16,771 bases of DNA from Burkholderiales bacterium (GTDB taxonomy: Bacteria; Pseudomonadota; Gammaproteobacteria; Burkholderiales; SG8-39): the NCBI GenBank assembly GCA_020846575.1, contig JADLDQ010000025.1, forward strand, positions 1-16,771. The letters are read 5' to 3'. Positions 14,701-16,771 of the stretch are shown here, one piece after another. The notes under the pieces were generated by a model. The model searched no databases, had not been told where the DNA came from, and saw only the letters and a list, made by a program, of their open reading frames with translations. Both the position numbers and the translations under genes were made by a program. How positions within the stretch are numbered: position 1 is the first letter of the stretch; each line of letters opens with the position of its first letter.

Positions 14701-15410
14701 GGCGTCGCCCCAGCCACAGGCGGCCGCGGCCGGCCGGCCGCGTCGTCGGCCACGATCCAGGCGCGATCGCGCGCCAGCCTCCCGGCCGGAATGCCGTCAT
14801 CGCCCTCGCGCAGGCGCGCCAGCATCTCGGCCTTGTCCGCCCCGCACACCAGCCACAACAGGCAGCGCGCGCGATCGAGCGCCGGCACGGTCAGAGTCAG
14901 GCGGCGATGCCCGCGGTACGGCCCGGCGGGCGCGACCCAGGCGCCGGCGACCTCGAGCGCCGCATCGCCGGCGAACAGCGACGCGGTGTGCCCGTCGGCG
15001 CCCAGACCGAGGTGGACCAGGTCGAGCACCGGCGGCGCTCCGGCGACGGCGGCGAGGGTTTGCGCGTAGCGCGCGGCGGCAGCCGCCAGGTCGTCCTCTT
15101 CCACGGGCATGGCGTGCACGCGCTGCGCCGGTATCGCCGCCGGACCGACCAGGAGACGCTCGATTTGCGTCAGGTTGCGCGCCTCGCTCGCGCGCGGGAC
15201 TGCGCGCTCGTCGGCCTGGAACAATTCGACGTGCTCCCACGGCAGCGGCTGCCGCGACAGCGCCTCCAGCATCGGCCGCGGCGTTTCACCGCCGCTCAGC
15301 GCGAACACGAAGCGGCCGCGCGCGCGCACCGCCTCGCGAGCGCGCGCTGCGATGAAAGCGGCGGCCCAGTGCGCGGCGGCCTCGGCATCGGGCAGCAGTT
15401 CGGTGCGCAC
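14697..15410 (-). CDS. pgl: 6-phosphogluconolactonase
   Basis: This 237-residue enzyme of the DevB/Pgl type is normal in length. Conserved motifs are FALSGGETPRPMLEAL (36-51), the active-site DERAV (67-71), RNL (78-80) and LGLGADGHTASLFAG (134-148), which holds the family's catalytic His. It hydrolyses 6-phosphoglucono-delta-lactone to 6-phosphogluconate in the cytoplasm. The start codon is GTG, three bases after the zwf stop, with only a weak AAGGGC ribosome-binding site inside the end of zwf, so coupling to zwf is likely. It overlaps the ROK kinase start by four bases. No unusual residues were seen. Confidence 0.95.
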   Translation of the reverse strand: MRTELLPDAEAAAHWAAAFIAARAREAVRARGRFVFALSGGETPRPMLEALSRQPLPWEHVELFQADERAVPRASEARNLTQIERLLVGPAAIPAQRVHAMPVEEDDLAAAAARYAQTLAAVAGAPPVLDLVHLGLGADGHTASLFAGDAALEVAGAWVAPAGPYRGHRRLTLTVPALDRARCLLWLVCGADKAEMLARLREGDDGIPAGRLARDRAWIVADDAAGRPRPPVAGATP

Positions 15411-15413
15411 GGT

Positions 15414-16771
15414 TCAGCCCTTGGCGGGACGATGCCAGCCGCCGCACACATCCGCCAGGGCGCCGGCTTCCTGCGGCCCCCAACTGCCCTGGCGGTAGGC
15501 GTGCACCGGGAGCGGCAGGTCGAGTACCGGGTCGACGATGGCCCAGGCGGCCTCGACACCGTCCTCGCGTGCGAACAGAGTCGGATCGCCCTTCAGCGCG
15601 TCGCCGATGAGACGCTCGTAGGCGCTCATGCGCGAACCATGATCGTTGCACACGAACAGCTCGACCGGCTCGCCGCTCATCTCGGTTCCGACCTGCTTGG
15701 TCGAGGCTCCGATCGCGATGGCGACGCGATCGGGGCCGAGCCGGAAGCGGAAATAGTTCGGGTCCGGCGCGAGCGCCTCGCCGAATACCTGCTGCGGGGG
15801 ACGCGCAAGCTGCACCAGCACCTCGGTGGCCGTGGCCGCCAGCCGCTTGCCGGCTCGAATCAGGATCGGCACGCCCGCCCAGCGCCAGGAATCCAGGTGC
15901 AATTGCAGCGCGGCGTACGTCTCGATCTGCGACCCGGGCGCCACGCCGTCTTCGGCGCGATAGCCCTCGTACTGGCCGCGCACCAGGTTCGCCGCGGAAA
16001 GCGCTCGGATGCCCCGGAACACCTTCACCTTCTCGTCGCGCAAGGACTCGGCGCCGCCGCCCACCGGCGGCTCCATCGCCAGGTGCGCGAGTACCTGCAG
16101 CAGGTGGTTCTGTACCACGTCGCGCACCGCGCCCACCTCCTCGTAGAAGCGGCCGCGCCCCTGCACACCGATCTCCTCGGCCATGGTGATCTGGATGCTC
16201 GTCACGTAGTTGCGGTTCCACACCGGTTCGAGGAAGGCGTTGGCGAAGCGGAAGTAGAGCAGGTTCTGCACCGCCTCCTTGCCCAGGTAGTGATCGATCC
16301 GGAACACCTGGGATTCGGCGAAGCTGCGATGCAGTACGCGGTTCAGCGCCCGGGCCGAGGCGAGGTCGCGCCCGAACGGTTTCTCGACCACCACGCGCGC
16401 GTCCCGGGCGCCAACGCAGTCCCCGATGCCGCCGACGACCGGCGCAAACAGGCTGGGCGGTACCGCCAGGTAGTGCAGCGGGCGCTGCGCCGCGCCGAGC
16501 GCCGCGCGCAGGCGCTGGTGCGTGGCGGCTTCGCGATAGTCCCCGTCCACGTAACCGAGCAGGGCGGCGAGCCGTTCCCCGGCCGCGGCATCGCCGCCGT
16601 CGCCGTGTTCCTGCAGGCTCGCGCGCACGCGCTCGCGCAGGCGCTCGAGCGTCCAGCCCGAGCGCGCCACGCCGATCACCGGCACGTCCAGCACACCGCG
16701 CCGCACCATGGCCTGCAGCGCCGGGAAGATCTTGCGATAGGCGAGATCGCCGGTGGCGCCGAACAGCACCA
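15414..16771 (-). CDS. zwf: Glucose-6-phosphate 1-dehydrogenase (N-terminus cut by window edge)
   Basis: About 452 residues are visible, and the first roughly 10-20 lie beyond the right edge. The GTG at 16769 that could look like a start is the Val of the coenzyme loop VLFGATGDLAYRK, so the true start is outside. Other marks are VVEKPFGRDL (127-136) and the catalytic RIDHYLGKE (157-165). The C-terminal domain includes PILIRAGKRL and MSAYERLIGDA. It oxidises glucose 6-phosphate to 6-phosphogluconolactone, producing NADPH or NADH, and is the entry to the oxidative pentose-phosphate and Entner-Doudoroff routes. It is the first visible gene of the zwf-pgl-ROK-GH15 operon, separated from pgl by three bases. 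Whether edd, eda or gnd lies further right cannot be seen. Confidence 0.96.
   Translation of the reverse strand, partial: VLFGATGDLAYRKIFPALQAMVRRGVLDVPVIGVARSGWTLERLRERVRASLQEHGDGGDAAAGERLAALLGYVDGDYREAATHQRLRAALGAAQRPLHYLAVPPSLFAPVVGGIGDCVGARDARVVVEKPFGRDLASARALNRVLHRSFAESQVFRIDHYLGKEAVQNLLYFRFANAFLEPVWNRNYVTSIQITMAEEIGVQGRGRFYEEVGAVRDVVQNHLLQVLAHLAMEPPVGGGAESLRDEKVKVFRGIRALSAANLVRGQYEGYRAEDGVAPGSQIETYAALQLHLDSWRWAGVPILIRAGKRLAATATEVLVQLARPPQQVFGEALAPDPNYFRFRLGPDRVAIAIGASTKQVGTEMSGEPVELFVCNDHGSRMSAYERLIGDALKGDPTLFAREDGVEAAWAIVDPVLDLPLPVHAYRQGSWGPQEAGALADVCGGWHRPAKG

Overview
The window is about 16.8 kb of very GC-rich bacterial DNA with tightly packed genes, strong Shine-Dalgarno sequences and many 4-bp stop/start overlaps. 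Gene content (TadA, tandem UspA, Zwf-Pgl, a proteobacterial-type ROK kinase, an FNR/ANR-type box) suggests a pseudomonadote, perhaps a betaproteobacterium or a high-GC gammaproteobacterium. The sequence alone does not fix the genus. I recognise 15 genes, two of them cut by the window edges. I see no tRNA or rRNA gene, IS element, phage gene or CRISPR array.

Layout. (1) 1-1036, minus strand: the start of tadA (cut by the left edge), preceded by a tandem-domain universal stress protein. (2) 1037-1601: a 565-bp divergent intergenic region with an FNR/ANR-like box (1516-1529), a perfect 13-bp inverted repeat (1386-1418) and a candidate -10 element for the stress protein. (3) 1602-6865, plus strand: a compact five-gene corrinoid methyltransfer operon. 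Its order is corrinoid protein, UroD-fold methyltransferase, small MetH-activation-domain-like protein, RACo-type corrinoid reductive activator, and methyl-H4folate:corrinoid methyltransferase (AcsE/MeTr-like). (4) 6900-11358, minus strand and convergent with the operon: two paralogous MetE-C-terminal-like zinc methyltransferases, an isochorismatase/N-carbamoylsarcosine-amidase-like cysteine hydrolase and an enoyl-CoA hydratase/isomerase. (5) 11615-16771, minus strand: a translationally coupled carbohydrate operon, zwf (cut by the right edge)-pgl-ROK glucokinase-GH15 glucoamylase.

How the genes may work together. Block 3 has every part needed to move a methyl group from an unknown donor onto a corrinoid and then to tetrahydrofolate: methyltransferase I (UroD-like), the corrinoid carrier, methyltransferase II (MeTr-like) and an ATP-dependent [2Fe-2S] activator that rescues oxidised Co(II). 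This logic is familiar from acetogen O-demethylases and from chloromethane (Cmu) systems. The gene set and the FNR-like box suggest low-oxygen demethylation feeding the C1-folate pool. The methyl donor cannot be read from the sequence. The MetE-like pair downstream could be alternative methyl or alkyl transferases, or methyl acceptors linked to homocysteine. The hydrolase and hydratase next to them suggest that a larger substrate is dismantled there. Block 5 releases glucose from alpha-glucans in the cytoplasm, phosphorylates it and sends it into the oxidative pentose-phosphate or Entner-Doudoroff route.
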